Below, one piece after another: positions 22,886 to 33,395 of a DNA stretch of 64,000 nt (positions within the stretch are counted from its first letter, which is position 1; the number at the start of each line of letters is the position of its first letter). This stretch comes from Heterostelium album PN500 (lineage: Eukaryota > Evosea > Eumycetozoa > Acytosteliales > Acytosteliaceae). The notes beneath the pieces were generated by a model. It was not told the origin of the DNA. It worked only from the letters and a program-made list of their open reading frames with translations, and searched no databases. The stretch is taken from positions 1,206,069-1,270,068 of the forward strand of contig NW_008805078.1 of assembly GCF_000004825.1 (NCBI RefSeq), read 5' to 3'. The position numbers were made by a program, and so were the translations under genes.

Positions 22886-23776
22886 TGATTGTTTAGATGT
22901 TGGTACTGTTGGTACTAAAGAACTGATAAATAACTTGTGAAATCTAAAGAATAGCTTCAATCTTTCATTGACATCAGATTGTTGTTGTAATATTGAATTG
23001 TAAAGTTGTTCTAACCATTTTGATTGCTGCTGCTGCTGTTGTTGTTGTAATGATGGTGAGGATATAATTGTTTCTATGGCATTAAAAGAATGACTACGTA
23101 TGAGTGAATTGTGTGATTTAATGTTGAAAAACAACTTTTTGTTTAACACCAGATCGAGAAACTCTGTTGATAGCAATTGGTATGTTGACTTTGATTGTAA
23201 CAGTTCATTCAGTAGATTCAAACTGTAGCGTTGTAGGAATCTATTACCAACTGTCATATCGTCATCTGAAGTATTACTACTAGTGGTATCCTTTAGAATA
23301 ACATCCAACAATGAAGAAGATATCACTGATGATTCACCTTCTCCACCAGAGACAACCGACATACTAACGACCAATCTGGAGAGTAGCGATACTTTTTCAT
23401 CGAGCTGACCGATCTTTTCCTCCGATTTAGATGATTGTTCAATGAAATGATTAACTATTCTATTACAGATATCTATTATGAATAATGGTGTTTTTGTAGT
23501 AGTAGGTGATGATGACTGATTTAATGATACAATTTCAGATAATAATATAAATAAAAATAATATATAATCATCTCTATTATTAATAGTATTACTACCACTA
23601 ATATCAAGTTGTTGTTTTAATGTATCAACTATTTCATTCAATAATAATGATTTATCTTGCTGAACTGATATCAATATCATTTGAACGATTGTATTTACAA
23701 TCTGTTTAGATTGTGATAGTTCTAATACATTGCTGTTACATTGATATATAGATAATAATAAACTTTTTAAATCCAT
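18692..23776 (-). CDS. TARBP1/TRM3-type tRNA (Gm18) 2'-O-ribose methyltransferase
   Basis: Three exons (23776-19954, 19871-18922, 18799-18692) join in frame to give about 1626 residues, close to human TARBP1 (1621). The first ~1250 residues are helical, HEAT-like, with poly-Gln and poly-Asn inserts. The C-terminus is a SPOUT/SpoU domain. Its three motifs are visible: [20 protein letters not shown] (motif 1, with the conserved Asn and Arg), [13 protein letters not shown] (motif 2) and, in the small last exon, [19 protein letters not shown] (motif 3, knot). The family uses SAM to methylate the ribose of G18 in tRNA. Splitting the knot motif onto a 36-codon last exon makes the catalytic end easy to miss. 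An Asn-rich linker separates the two halves. Confidence 0.92.
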
Positions 23777-24041
23777 AACTTTGTTGTTTTTATCTTTTAG
23801 TAAAGAAAAAAAGATATAAAAAATTAAGAGATTTATATAATAATTAATTATATATCTATGAAAAAAATAATAATAATAATAAAAGAAATCTTGATTGAAT
23901 GTGGGGTATGTTTATATTTGTAACAATAGATTAAACAACACACCCACACACCAACCACCCCAAAATGAATTCATATGAAAATAAAAAAAAACGAAAAAAA
24001 AAAAAAACGAAAGATAAAAATAAATAAATAAATAATTTTAT

Positions 24042-24919
24042 TTATATTTCTTCTTCTTCAGGATAATCACCTATTTGAATATGTTTTGCACGTACGAAAC
24101 AACCATAGTTTGTACCTTGACATTCAAAGTAGCGTTTACCTTTGAGTGATCCATCGTTCTTGCCTTGTGGGAAGTCAAGTGCAATTCCGATCCAATAGCC
24201 AGCGGCAGCACCATCGACCTTTCCGATATATGCAACAGTACCAATACGTCCTGCACTATCGGATATAATCATACAACGTTGTCCTACCTTAATATCAACA
24301 GGTTCGACATTATCATCTAAATTAGCATTCGATTTACTTGTTGTTGATGTTGCAGTTGCAGTTTTCTCTTGTTCTTGTTTCCATTTTCTATAGGTACCTT
24401 CACGTTGATCGTATTCAGCATCTGACATCTTAACGTGTGGAGTACTCTCAGTGTCTTGTAGGGTGGCAACGAATGAATTTGGATCGTTATCAATAATATG
24501 AATATTCAAACCACTCTTGATCTGTTCAATACCAGAAAGCAATTGTTGATCGTCTGAATCGAGTGTCTCTACAATAACAGTTGATTTATCCGCTTCTCTA
24601 AGTTGTAATTTCATATATTTAACATCTGTACCAACGAATCTATGTAACTAAATAATAAAAATAATAAACATTAATTACAATACATCAAACTATTAATCAA
24701 ACAACAAATTGACTAGTTAAATCTTACTTTTTCTTTAAATTGTGAAATAGTTTGATCTAATTGAAAGTTCTTCCAATTGTTAGCACCAAGTAGGTCGGCA
24801 GTCAATACAGAGTGTGTAATTTCGAGTCTGACTTGACCTTCTGGTGCTTTCAAAGTTGACGAATCATCTTGACCATCACCAAGTATATAGTTTCTAAGAT
24901 TATCATAATCACTACCCAT
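24042..24919 (-). CDS. tbcb: Tubulin-folding cofactor B (CAP-Gly)
   Basis: Two exons (24919-24728 and 24647-24042) join in phase 0 to give 265 residues. The N-terminal half is a ubiquitin-like fold (VRLEITHSVLTADLL ... LHRFVGTDVKYMKLQL). A helical linker contains YDQREGTYRKWKQEQ, which is conserved in TBCB. The CAP-Gly domain is at about residues 185-255, with GRIGTVAYIGKVDGAAAGYW and the GKNDG motif. The protein ends in an acidic EEEEI, similar to the DEI/EEF-type tail by which TBCB works with cofactor E. TBCB binds alpha-tubulin in the folding pathway and in TBCE-dependent dissociation. The linker holds an Ala/Thr-rich insert that makes it slightly longer than human TBCB (244). Confidence 0.95.
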
Positions 24920-25255
24920 CTTTTATATTATGTATAAATATGTAAACTTTTATTAAAGTTAAATCTATTAATTATTTATCTAATTTAAACAAAAAAAAAA
25001 AAAAAGTAAATCAAAAAAGGTTTTAAAAATTTTTGCAAACTTTATTTAATAAATTTTATACTTTGATGTTATTGTTTGTTATGTAATAGTTTAAAAACAG
25101 TATATCCTAATAATATTTTATTAGATTGGTAATAAACAAGTTAATTGAATTCAAATTCTTTGTTAAAATCAGGAGTTAACAAGATGATTACTATTATTAT
25201 TTATTTATCTATCTTTATGATATATTACATGTTGCGAGTCTAATGATATCGACAA
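24920..25255. other. Intergenic before the FNIP cluster
   Basis: 336 bp, AT-rich, with a poly-A stretch near 24990. It holds the tbcb promoter on its left side. Nothing else is seen. Confidence 0.5.
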
Positions 25256-25990
25256 AAAACTTTTATTTATTTAACACAAAGTTTCAACTCCAACGAGTAA
25301 CACTAACACCTTTAACTTTGATGGTTGTGATCGATGGCTTGAGTGATTCAATATTGTATTTCTTGAGATGGTGTATTGTACATTCTAATGTTTTGACAGA
25401 ATCTGGAAGATTTATACCAACTATTTCATCGTCTCCAAGTTCTAGGTATTAAACTGAGTTTGGTATCGATAGAATATTAAATGCACCGTTTTTGTAGGTT
25501 TTTGACTCGTGATTAAAAAGTTGAAGTGTTTTGGTGGAGGATGGAATCACTCCTTTATCAAGATGTTTGGCGTCTAGACTTGGAAGTTTCAATGTTATGA
25601 TTCCAAATGGCAGTGATTCAGGAACAAGACATTGATTATATTGTAATAATTCAAGTTGTTTGGTGGTAATTGACCAGGAAGAGTAGGTGATGTAGTATTG
25701 GACAATCTGAGAAAATCGTATTGTGCATCTCTTGGTAAAACATCGGAAGACAGATCCAATGTATTTAGAATAAATGTTTAATCGAAGATGGTATTACTCC
25801 AGGCTTAAATTTGGTATCTGACTGACGTAGTTCCAATCTTGTCAATGACTGTGGAAGATCATCTGCTTCCAAATAGCCAAACGGTATATTACAATCCGAG
25901 ACAATAGTTGTAAGAGATGGTAGATTTCTTAGAAACTTGAACCATTGAGAAGGAAGTTCTCTATCGTTGTCAATGTTCTTGGCAGTACAC
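25256..25990 (-). pseudogene. 5'-truncated FNIP-repeat gene copy
   Basis: On the minus strand this repeats, block by block, the C-terminal half of the neighbouring FNIP genes. It begins abruptly with DSVLPRTLTTIEN at about 25990 and ends near the common C-terminal phrase SITTIKV. Frames break several times (for example a stop in the SLxTKLSL region near 25449 and one-base gaps near 25650 and 25775). There is no F-box exon, so it is a dead partial tandem copy. Its first codons have become the C-terminus of the next gene. Confidence 0.85.
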
Positions 25991-27573
25991 TGTCATCTAT
26001 TAAATCTATTTCATCGTTTTCATAATTTTTTTTGAATAATTTTTTTACAATATTATTACAATCTTTTGATTGGACCAATATGAAATATGATGATGATCTT
26101 GCGATAAAATAAATTGGATCAATACGATAGAAATGAGCAGCATTAACACCTCTAATCTTGATAGTTGTGATCGATGGTTTGAGTGATTCAATATTGTATT
26201 TCTTGAGATGGTGTTTTCTACATTCTAATGTTTTGATGGAATCTGGAAGATTTGGAAGATCTATATCCACTTTATCGTTACCAAGAATTAGGTGTTCAAC
26301 TGAGATTGGTATCGAAAGAATATTAAATGAGTCGAAATAGGTTTTTGACTTGTGATTAAAAAGTTGAAGTGTTTTGGTGGAGGATGGAATCACTCCTTCA
26401 ACAAGAAACTTGGAGTCTACACTTGGAAGATTTAATGATACGATTCCAAATGGCAGTGATCCAGAAACAAGATTTTTATTATATCTTAATAAATCGAACT
26501 CTTTGATGTTTGGTGGTAATTGACCAGGAAGAATAGGTGAAGTAGTATCACACAATCCAAGATAATCAAAGTGTGCATCTCTTGGTAATACCTCTGAAGA
26601 TAGATCCACTGAATAAAGAAATAAATGTTTAATCGAAGATGGTATTACTCCAGGATTAAATTTAGTAGAGAAAAGGATATCCAATCTTGTCAATGACTGT
26701 GGAAGATCACCTGCTTCCAAATACCAAAATGGTATATTGCAATCCGAGATAATCGTTGTGAGCAATGGTAGATTTCTTAGAAACTTGAACCAATGAAATG
26801 GACAGTTCTCTATTGTTGTCAATGTTCTTGGCAGTACACTATCATTTGCCAACTCTAAATTTCTAAGAGCTGTTTTAAAATGCATTTGTTCAAGTTGTGG
26901 CGGTAGAGAACCAACCGAGAATGATGATGAATAATCATCTAAAGATAGATACTTTAACGAAGAAGGAAGATCTCCACTCTCCAAAGGGAACTGATAGTTA
27001 CTCAGTGTAAGTTCTGTCAAATCCGATGGTAAACTACCTGGCATCAAATTTTGAATACTCGAGGAAAGAACCAACTTTTTTACTTTTGATCTCTCAAGTT
27101 GATCTTTTAGCTTTGAAATATCGATATTCTCCAGATATATATCTATTTGAGTAATATTATAAAAGTGATTATAGCTTAAAAATGTATCTACAGGTTTATT
27201 TAATCCATTAATAACACATTTCATTATAAAATAAAAATAGTGGATTGTTTGAATAAACAAACATACCGATTGTTATACAATTAGATCTTGGACTATTAAC
27301 TACATATAAAGTTCTATTTTTTAAAATACGAAAATCATAATGCATTCGTATTGATTTAAATGACTTTAGACCAACTAGTTTAAGAAAACCAAGTCCTTTA
27401 TCATCATCATCATCAGCACTAAAGATCAAATAAGATTTTCTTTCATGATACCATCTTTTACAAACAAAAGAGAATCTAATTTTATTTAGAGTATCAAGAT
27501 ATCTAGTAATATTATTTAATAACAAATGTGATAAATAAACTATTTTATAACTATTATTATTATCTATTTCCAT
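25929..27573 (-). CDS. F-box-like / FNIP-repeat protein with a chimeric C-terminus
   Basis: Two exons (27573-27267 and 27187-25929) give about 521 residues. Exon 1 holds an F-box-like helix pair (YLSHLLLNNITRYL ... KIRFSFVCKRWYHERKSYLIF). Exon 2 is a solenoid of FNIP-type repeats (LPxSLxxLxL...), for example GDLPSSLKYLSLDDYSSSFS and GVIPSSIKHLFLYSVDL. FNIP proteins are hugely expanded in dictyostelids, and the F-box suggests SCF ubiquitin ligase adaptors. The last ~22 residues (SVLPRTLTTIENFLLNGSS) come from the start of the truncated copy next door, out of its normal context, so the original stop has been lost. I choose the second ATG (MEIDNNN), as in the paralogue. The 79-nt intron is in phase 1. 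Confidence 0.82.
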
Positions 27574-27688
27574 TTTGAAAAAACAAAACATGATCTAATA
27601 TTTTTTCACACCATACAAAACTTTTGTTTTCTGCAAAAAAAAAAACAATTATTCCAATATTGTATATTTCGCGCTTATTTTTTTTCAG

Positions 27689-27958
27689 ATGGATAATTAT
27701 ATTGATAAAAGCTTAATGAAAAGACGTAGTTTAATAGAGGAAAACTTTAAAGCAGAAGGAAAGGTATGTCCTTTATGTAATAAGAAGTTAAATCATCACA
27801 TTTTAAGTAAACACGATAGTAAGTATTGTATGTCGAGGTTGAATACTGCAATATTGAACGTTCCAAGTAAATTCAATTATAAACATTCGATTTTTTACAA
27901 AAAATATTTGCGATTTAAAAACGAACATCAAATCATTCGGAGGTGTGCAAAAAAATAA
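27689..27958 (+). CDS. Small protein with one C2H2-like motif
   Basis: An 89-residue frame between two FNIP genes on the other strand. It contains VCPLCNKKLNHHILSKH, a C-x2-C-x5-H-x5-H zinc-finger-like motif (about residues 27-42), and is otherwise basic and aromatic. Base composition is richer in GC than its flanks and the frame is not antisense to a gene, so I think it is real or recently so. The ATG follows a T-rich stretch ending in CAG, so it could also be the last exon of a gene whose upstream part was lost. No family recognised. Confidence 0.45.
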   Translation: MDNYIDKSLMKRRSLIEENFKAEGKVCPLCNKKLNHHILSKHDSKYCMSRLNTAILNVPSKFNYKHSIFYKKYLRFKNEHQIIRRCAKK

Positions 27959-27987
27959 TATTCCCCTAATTTAGAGTTATATAACTT

Positions 27988-29576
27988 TTATTTATAGTTA
28001 GAAGATACTTTTTCTACAATATTATTACAATCTGTTGATTTGATCAATATGAAATCTGATGGTGTTCTTGCGATAAAAAAACTTGGATCAATTCGATAGA
28101 AATGAGTAGCATTAACACCTCTTATCTTGATAGTTGTGATCGATGGTTTGAGTGATTCAATATTGTATTTCTTGAGATGGTGTTTTCTACATTCTAATGT
28201 TTTGATGGAATCTGGAAGATTTGGGAGATCTACGTCCACTTCATCAGTGCCAAGAATTAGGTGTTCAACTGAGTTTGGTATCGATGCAATGTCAAATGGA
28301 GTGTGCTGGAGGGTGTTGTAATTAAAAAGTTGAAGTGTTTTGGTGGAGGATGGAATCACTCCTTCAATGAGAAACGTGGCATCTAGACAGGGAAATTTCA
28401 ATGTTACGATTCCAAATGGCAGTGATCCAGGAACAAGACGTTTACTATATTTAAATATTTCAAGCTCTTTGATGTTTGGTGGTAATTGACCAGGAAGAAT
28501 AGGTGATGTAGTATCAGAAAATCCAAGATAATCAAAGTGTGCATCTTTTGGTAACACCTCTGAAGACAGATTCAATGTATTTAGAAATAGATGTTTAATC
28601 GAAGATGGTATTACTCCAGGCTTAAATTTGGTAGTTGACTTATGTAGTTCCAATCTTGTCAATGACTGTGGAAGATCACCTGCTTCCAAATAGCCAAACG
28701 GTATGTTGCAATCCGAGGTAAGAGTTGTAAGCGATGGTAGATTTCTTAGAAACTTGAACCATTGAGAAGGACAGTTCTCTATTGTTGTCAATGTTCTTGG
28801 CAGTACACTATCATTTGCCAATTCTATTTCATTTGTATTGGTTGTAAAATGTAGGTGTTCAAGTTGTGGCGGTAGTGAACCAACAGACAATGATGATGAA
28901 TAATCATCTAAAGATAGAAACTTTAACGAAGAAGGAAGATCTCCACTCTCCAAAGGGAACTGATAATTAAATAATCTAAGCTCTTTCAAATTCGATGGTA
29001 AACTACCATGTGTAAAACGTTGAATTCTCGAGGGAAGAGCCAACTTTTTCACTGCTAATCTCTCAAGTTGATCTTTGAACTTTGAAATATCCATACTACC
29101 CTGAGATAACTTTAAATGTACTTGATCAATATCATTGTAGGTAACACTTCCCTCTAAAAATCGATCTATATATATACAAATTTAATCTATTAATAAGTCA
29201 TTTCAATATATATATTTAAAAGTAGTAATAATTTAAACAAACAAATATACATACCGATTGTTATTTGATACGGTGATTTGTCGTGCCTATTAAAGTGACT
29301 GTTTTTATTAAATATAATTAATGTTTTATATTTTAGATTATTATGTATTTTAATTGCTTTAAATGACTTTAGTTGAACTTCTTTATAAAAGTGAAGATCA
29401 TCATCAGCACCACTAGTAAAGAACAAATAAGATTCTCTTTCATGATACCATCTTTTACAAACAAATGAGAATCTAATATTATCTACATTATCAAGATATC
29501 TAGTAATATTATTCAATAATAAATGTGATAAATGAACTATTTTATAACTATTACTATTATTATTATCTATAGCCAT
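27988..29576 (-). CDS. F-box-like / FNIP-repeat protein
   Basis: Two exons (29576-29255 and 29165-27988) give 499 residues. Exon 1 has the same F-box-like start as the neighbour (MAIDNNN, VHLSHLLLNNITRYL, IRFSFVCKRWYHERESYLFF). The intron is in the same place and phase. FNIP-type repeats fill residues about 130-440, including GSLPSNLKELRLFNYQFPLE and GVIPSSTKTLQLFNYNT. The C-terminus (IKSTDCNNIVEKVSSNYK) is probably the ancestral ending that the tandem neighbour has lost. The two genes are close to identical over long DNA stretches, so the duplication is recent. Confidence 0.88.
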
Positions 29577-29743
29577 TTTCGTGAAAAAAAAAACCAAATA
29601 ATTGTGATCACTTTTGCCATGCCACTCACAACAATTGTTAAATTTTTTTCAATGATAGTGGTTGTGGCTGTTTTTTTTTATCTAAAACTGTTGTTTTGTA
29701 TTTAGTTTTTCATTAATTATTTGTAATATCTCTTTCATTAAGA

Positions 29744-31560
29744 TTACTGTATCAATTTTTGTAGTTGTTCAGTTGAGTTGATGATTCCACCTTGATTGAA
29801 ATTGATTGATATAAAACTATTGTTTCCAATTCTTCTAAGTGTAGATTTTACATTAATATTATTAATAATAACAGTTTTAATACCATATGGCAGTGTTTCC
29901 AATCTATTTGTTGAAAAGAATTCAGTTCCAACCTCTATTGTTAAATGTATATTATCAATAATGTTATTGTAATTGTTATTATTGTTATTTTTGTTATTTT
30001 TAGTGGTATTGGTCATAGGAATCGAATTAAAAGGTAGCTTTGTACAATATGAATTGGAGAGTTTCAATAGTTTGAGAGATGCTGGTAATGATTTTGCTCT
30101 TAACGGTATATCTTCTTTCAGTAGCAAATACAACTCTCTGAGCTGTGGCGGAAGTACATCTGGTTCGATTGCGTCTTGATAGTGTTCACAATCAACGGAG
30201 AGAATTTCCAAAGAATGAGGAAAGACATTCTTTTTCAATTTGCCAAGGTAACCGCTGTGAAAGTATAGCTCTTCGAGAGTATTTGGTAGTTGATTCGGCT
30301 TTAAATTGATACCTTTTAGATGCTTGCCCAAATGTAGCACTCTAAGTCCATTCCGAAGTATCGATGAATCTAGTACGACTGAATTCGTAGAGAATCGACT
30401 GAAGGAAAGTGTTTTAACAGTTAAAGGAATGACACATTTACCATCATTGTTGAGAGGACCGCTGAAACTAAGTTTGGTAACCGTCGGTGGAACCATAGGA
30501 ATATAGCCAATTTCATTCTCACGTCAATAGAGTGTGAGAGTTTCAACTGACGTTGGTAGCTTACTTATAGAACTAGCTGGATAGTTTATCAATACTTTGA
30601 GAATGGGTGTTTGATCGAGGTCTGGTGTGTGTAGCATTATTACATCGACTTGTCTTGGTCCCAAGTTCAAGTGAGTAAGAGTAGCTGGAAGATACTCCAA
30701 TCTGTGGTATATATTACCTTGGAATACAAGATGTCTGAGATTGGTGGGAAATTGTGCTTGTCTATTGAATGCCTGTTGGAAATTACTTCCAAACTCTAAT
30801 CGTTTCAGTGAATTTGGAAATAGGTGATCGGCAATTGGTTGGTTAAATCGTTGATTGAAACGCATTCCAAACGTTCAGGAAATACTCCAACCGTTAGAGG
30901 TTGTGAATATATCGATCCGAAGCGAAGTTCTTTCAAGCTGTTTGGTAACACTCCAACCTTGAGAGGTTCATCCAAAAAATTGGAAAGATACAGTTTCTCT
31001 AAAGTATTGGGAAGTGTTCCATTAGCTAACATATTACCATCTGCTCTTGATAGATCCATCTTGACAATCGGGAAATTGGCAAGTTCAACAAGTGATCTAC
31101 CATAAAAATATACATCGAAAGCATGTTCGTAATATTCCTATCATTGTTTAATAGATCAACGATATCTTGATAAGCATCTTTAAAATTTGCTAGTACTAAA
31201 ATAAATATAATGTATAAATTTGGTTGTTTTATTTTTATTTATTTTTGATTAGATTCAATTTTATATTACCATTTAACATGTAAATTTAAACATACCAATA
31301 TAATCTTGATCATTTTTATTTATTTCTTCATTTAAAATGTGGTGGGTGACAGGATCGATTGCATTGATTTCAAGAGTATTTGCATATTGGAATGATCGAT
31401 TGGTGCGAAGTAATAATGATGATTCAAAGATCGATCTATAGGATTTCAAAGACGATCTACTGTAATCTCTTACTCTTAACTCATTTGGGTTGAACAACAA
31501 GTATTTTGATCTATTTTCATATATGAATAAAACAAATACTATCTACCACTGAGAGATCAT
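29744..31560 (-). pseudogene. Broken F-box-like / FNIP-repeat gene
   Basis: The order of parts is normal for the family. There is a decayed F-box remnant (VDSICF, then NRSKYLLFN after a shift, near 31520-31560), an intron with GTATGT (31295) and TTAG (near 31200), and FNIP repeats such as GTLPNTLEKLYLSNFLDEPL and DHLFPNSLKRLEFGSNFQ. At least four lesions are present: a shift in the F-box part, a shift near 31110, a shift near 30850 and an in-frame TGA at 30524-30526. The frames on either side of each remain similar to the family, so loss is recent. The last 250 codons are intact and still start at an ATG (30496). Confidence 0.8.
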
Positions 31561-32224
31561 AACTAACAACTATTTTTTTGATAACTATTAATGGTAATTG
31601 ATCAATCATTGTTTTATATAATTATATAAATATGTGATCATTCTTTTATTCCTTTTAAATTAATCACCATCATAAACAAACAGTGTTATTTTTGTTTTTT
31701 TTTGAAAAGAAACAACTAAAAATTCTTGGTTTTTTTTGTAAGAAATTTTTTTGATAAATTAAAGAAAAAATTAAAATAATTAAAGTTAATTAATTTTAAT
31801 AAATAAATAAATCTATTCTTTGTTCTAAGATAGAACATGTTAATTTTAGTATAAATTATGTCATAGTTTTATTTAATTACTTACTTAAAAAATGACCAGG
31901 TAAAGTTTTTTTTTTTCATTAATAAAAATTTGCAATTTTACCAAAACAGGAGGGGTTACAATTAATAGTAATCTATTAAAAATGCCCAGGGTACAAAATG
32001 ATTTAATTAGATCGGAATCATTATGTTTATTAGATTGATAAAAGATGAAGTTCAACTTTCCTAACTGATCTATTTTCAAATAATATCAATGACAAACCAG
32101 GATATTGAACTTTTTTTGACTTTCCAAATAATATAAATAGGAAACTTATCATTCTCCTAACTTTCATCAAAATATCAAATATCAATTCAAACTAAATTAC
32201 CCAATCCAATTCAAAATTAATAAA
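31561..32224. other. Intergenic, 660 bp
   Basis: Very AT-rich. A 60-codon minus-strand frame at 31885-32079 has no family features. The last 60 bases before 32225 are a plausible leader for the small gene that follows. Confidence 0.5.
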
Positions 32225-32383
32225 ATGCTTGCCGCCAATAGTTTAAGACAACTCCAAGTTAAAGTATTCACTTTAGCAAGACAAAATCCAAAGACAACTC
32301 TAGCTCTGGTTGGTGGTGCTACCGCTTGTGACTATTTACTTATCAAAAGCTACCTTCAATCCAACTCTGACTCCAAGCAATAG
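32225..32383 (+). CDS. 52-residue small protein, probably mitochondrial
   Basis: A single-exon micro-gene starting MLAANSLRQLQVKVFTLARQ and ending SNSDSKQ. The N-terminus is basic and amphipathic with no acidic residues. A short hydrophobic segment (TTLALVGGATACDYLLI) could span a membrane. This is the pattern of small inner-membrane subunits of respiratory complexes, but I cannot name the family. The ATG lies in an A-rich context (AAAATG) typical of dictyostelid starts, and codon composition is much less AT-rich than the flanks, which supports a real gene. Confidence 0.65.
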   Translation: MLAANSLRQLQVKVFTLARQNPKTTLALVGGATACDYLLIKSYLQSNSDSKQ

Positions 32384-32828
32384 ATAATTCTCATTATTCT
32401 AAATAAGAATAGAATGTATCTTAAATCTTAATGTCTAATCATACTTCAATATCCAATAAACCATTTATGTTAATTATTATTATTATAATTAATAAGTTAA
32501 CATCCTTTTAATTCTAAATTAGAATTAGTTTTTAAATTTATTATTCATTTGTGGTGTGATCTGTTTAGATCTATTTTTGTTGTAAATTTCATAATCACTT
32601 ATCAATTGTAACTTTTAAAAAATCTGAGTAATCCAACCTAAAAAAAATCTTAAAAGAAAACAAAATATAATTTTGATCAAAATTTTAGATATTATTATAA
32701 ACCCATTTTTTGACATCTCGATTCGCCAAATGTCAAACATGTTTCGGTTAATTTCTAAAAAAAAAAACTTTAAAGTTCATTTCTTAAAATCTTAAACAAA
32801 TCAGAATCATTGATAACAAATAAAATTA
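32384..32828. other. Intergenic, 445 bp
   Basis: AT-rich spacer between two plus-strand micro-genes. Nothing recognised. Confidence 0.5.
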
Positions 32829-33121
32829 ATGACAAGTAAGAACTTTCTTTAAATATTTTATAAACCAATTGACTAACAATTATTCTCATTGGATAGCAAA
32901 ACAAAAAGGCAGAGACCCAGTTCAAAAAGTAAAATTATTAATATTATTTTATTTATATAATTTTAAACAAAAATATTAAAATACATGTATAACTAATAAT
33001 TTCTTTTTTGTTTATATAGCCAGGTAGTTCTTGGAAACCAATAACCCCACCTCTAGTGTATGTACCGAATAATCCTCCACCCCATGATTTCAACAAAGGA
33101 GTCCATGAATTCAGACCTTAA
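32829..33121 (+). CDS. Three-exon micro-gene, 46 residues, Pro-rich
   Basis: Exons 32829-32835 (only 7 nt, MT plus one base), 32897-32928 and 33020-33121 join in phase. The product starts MTTKQKGRDPVQK and continues PGSSWKPITPPLVYVPNNPP to the end HEFRP. All four splice sites are canonical (GTAAGA...ATAG, GTAAAA...ATAG). The last exon is strikingly less AT-rich than its surroundings and ends in a proper stop. I do not know the family. The basic N-terminus and the SWKPITPPL motif could be a small subunit of a larger complex. The 7-nt first exon is the weakest part of the model; the true start may lie elsewhere. Confidence 0.55.
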
Positions 33122-33395
33122 ACCAAGCTATCTTGTTGTTTTCTAAACAAAATAAAATCAAAGAGATTTTGTTCAAAGCTAAATTCTTTTTTATAAAGTG
33201 ATATGAAATTCCAAATTTATTAACCTAATTTAATTTTGAGAGTTTCCACACCAAAACAATTTAATGGACTATTGTTGAAGTTTATAGCCTATTAAGTTTT
33301 ATAGTAAATACAAAATATATATATATAATAGTTGATTTGTTGTTGTTGTTATGATTTGATTAAATTATTATTATTATTATTATTATTTGGTGCGG

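Noticed and set aside
31885-32079. 64-codon minus-strand frame
   Set aside because: AT-driven composition, no homology or splice context that I can see.
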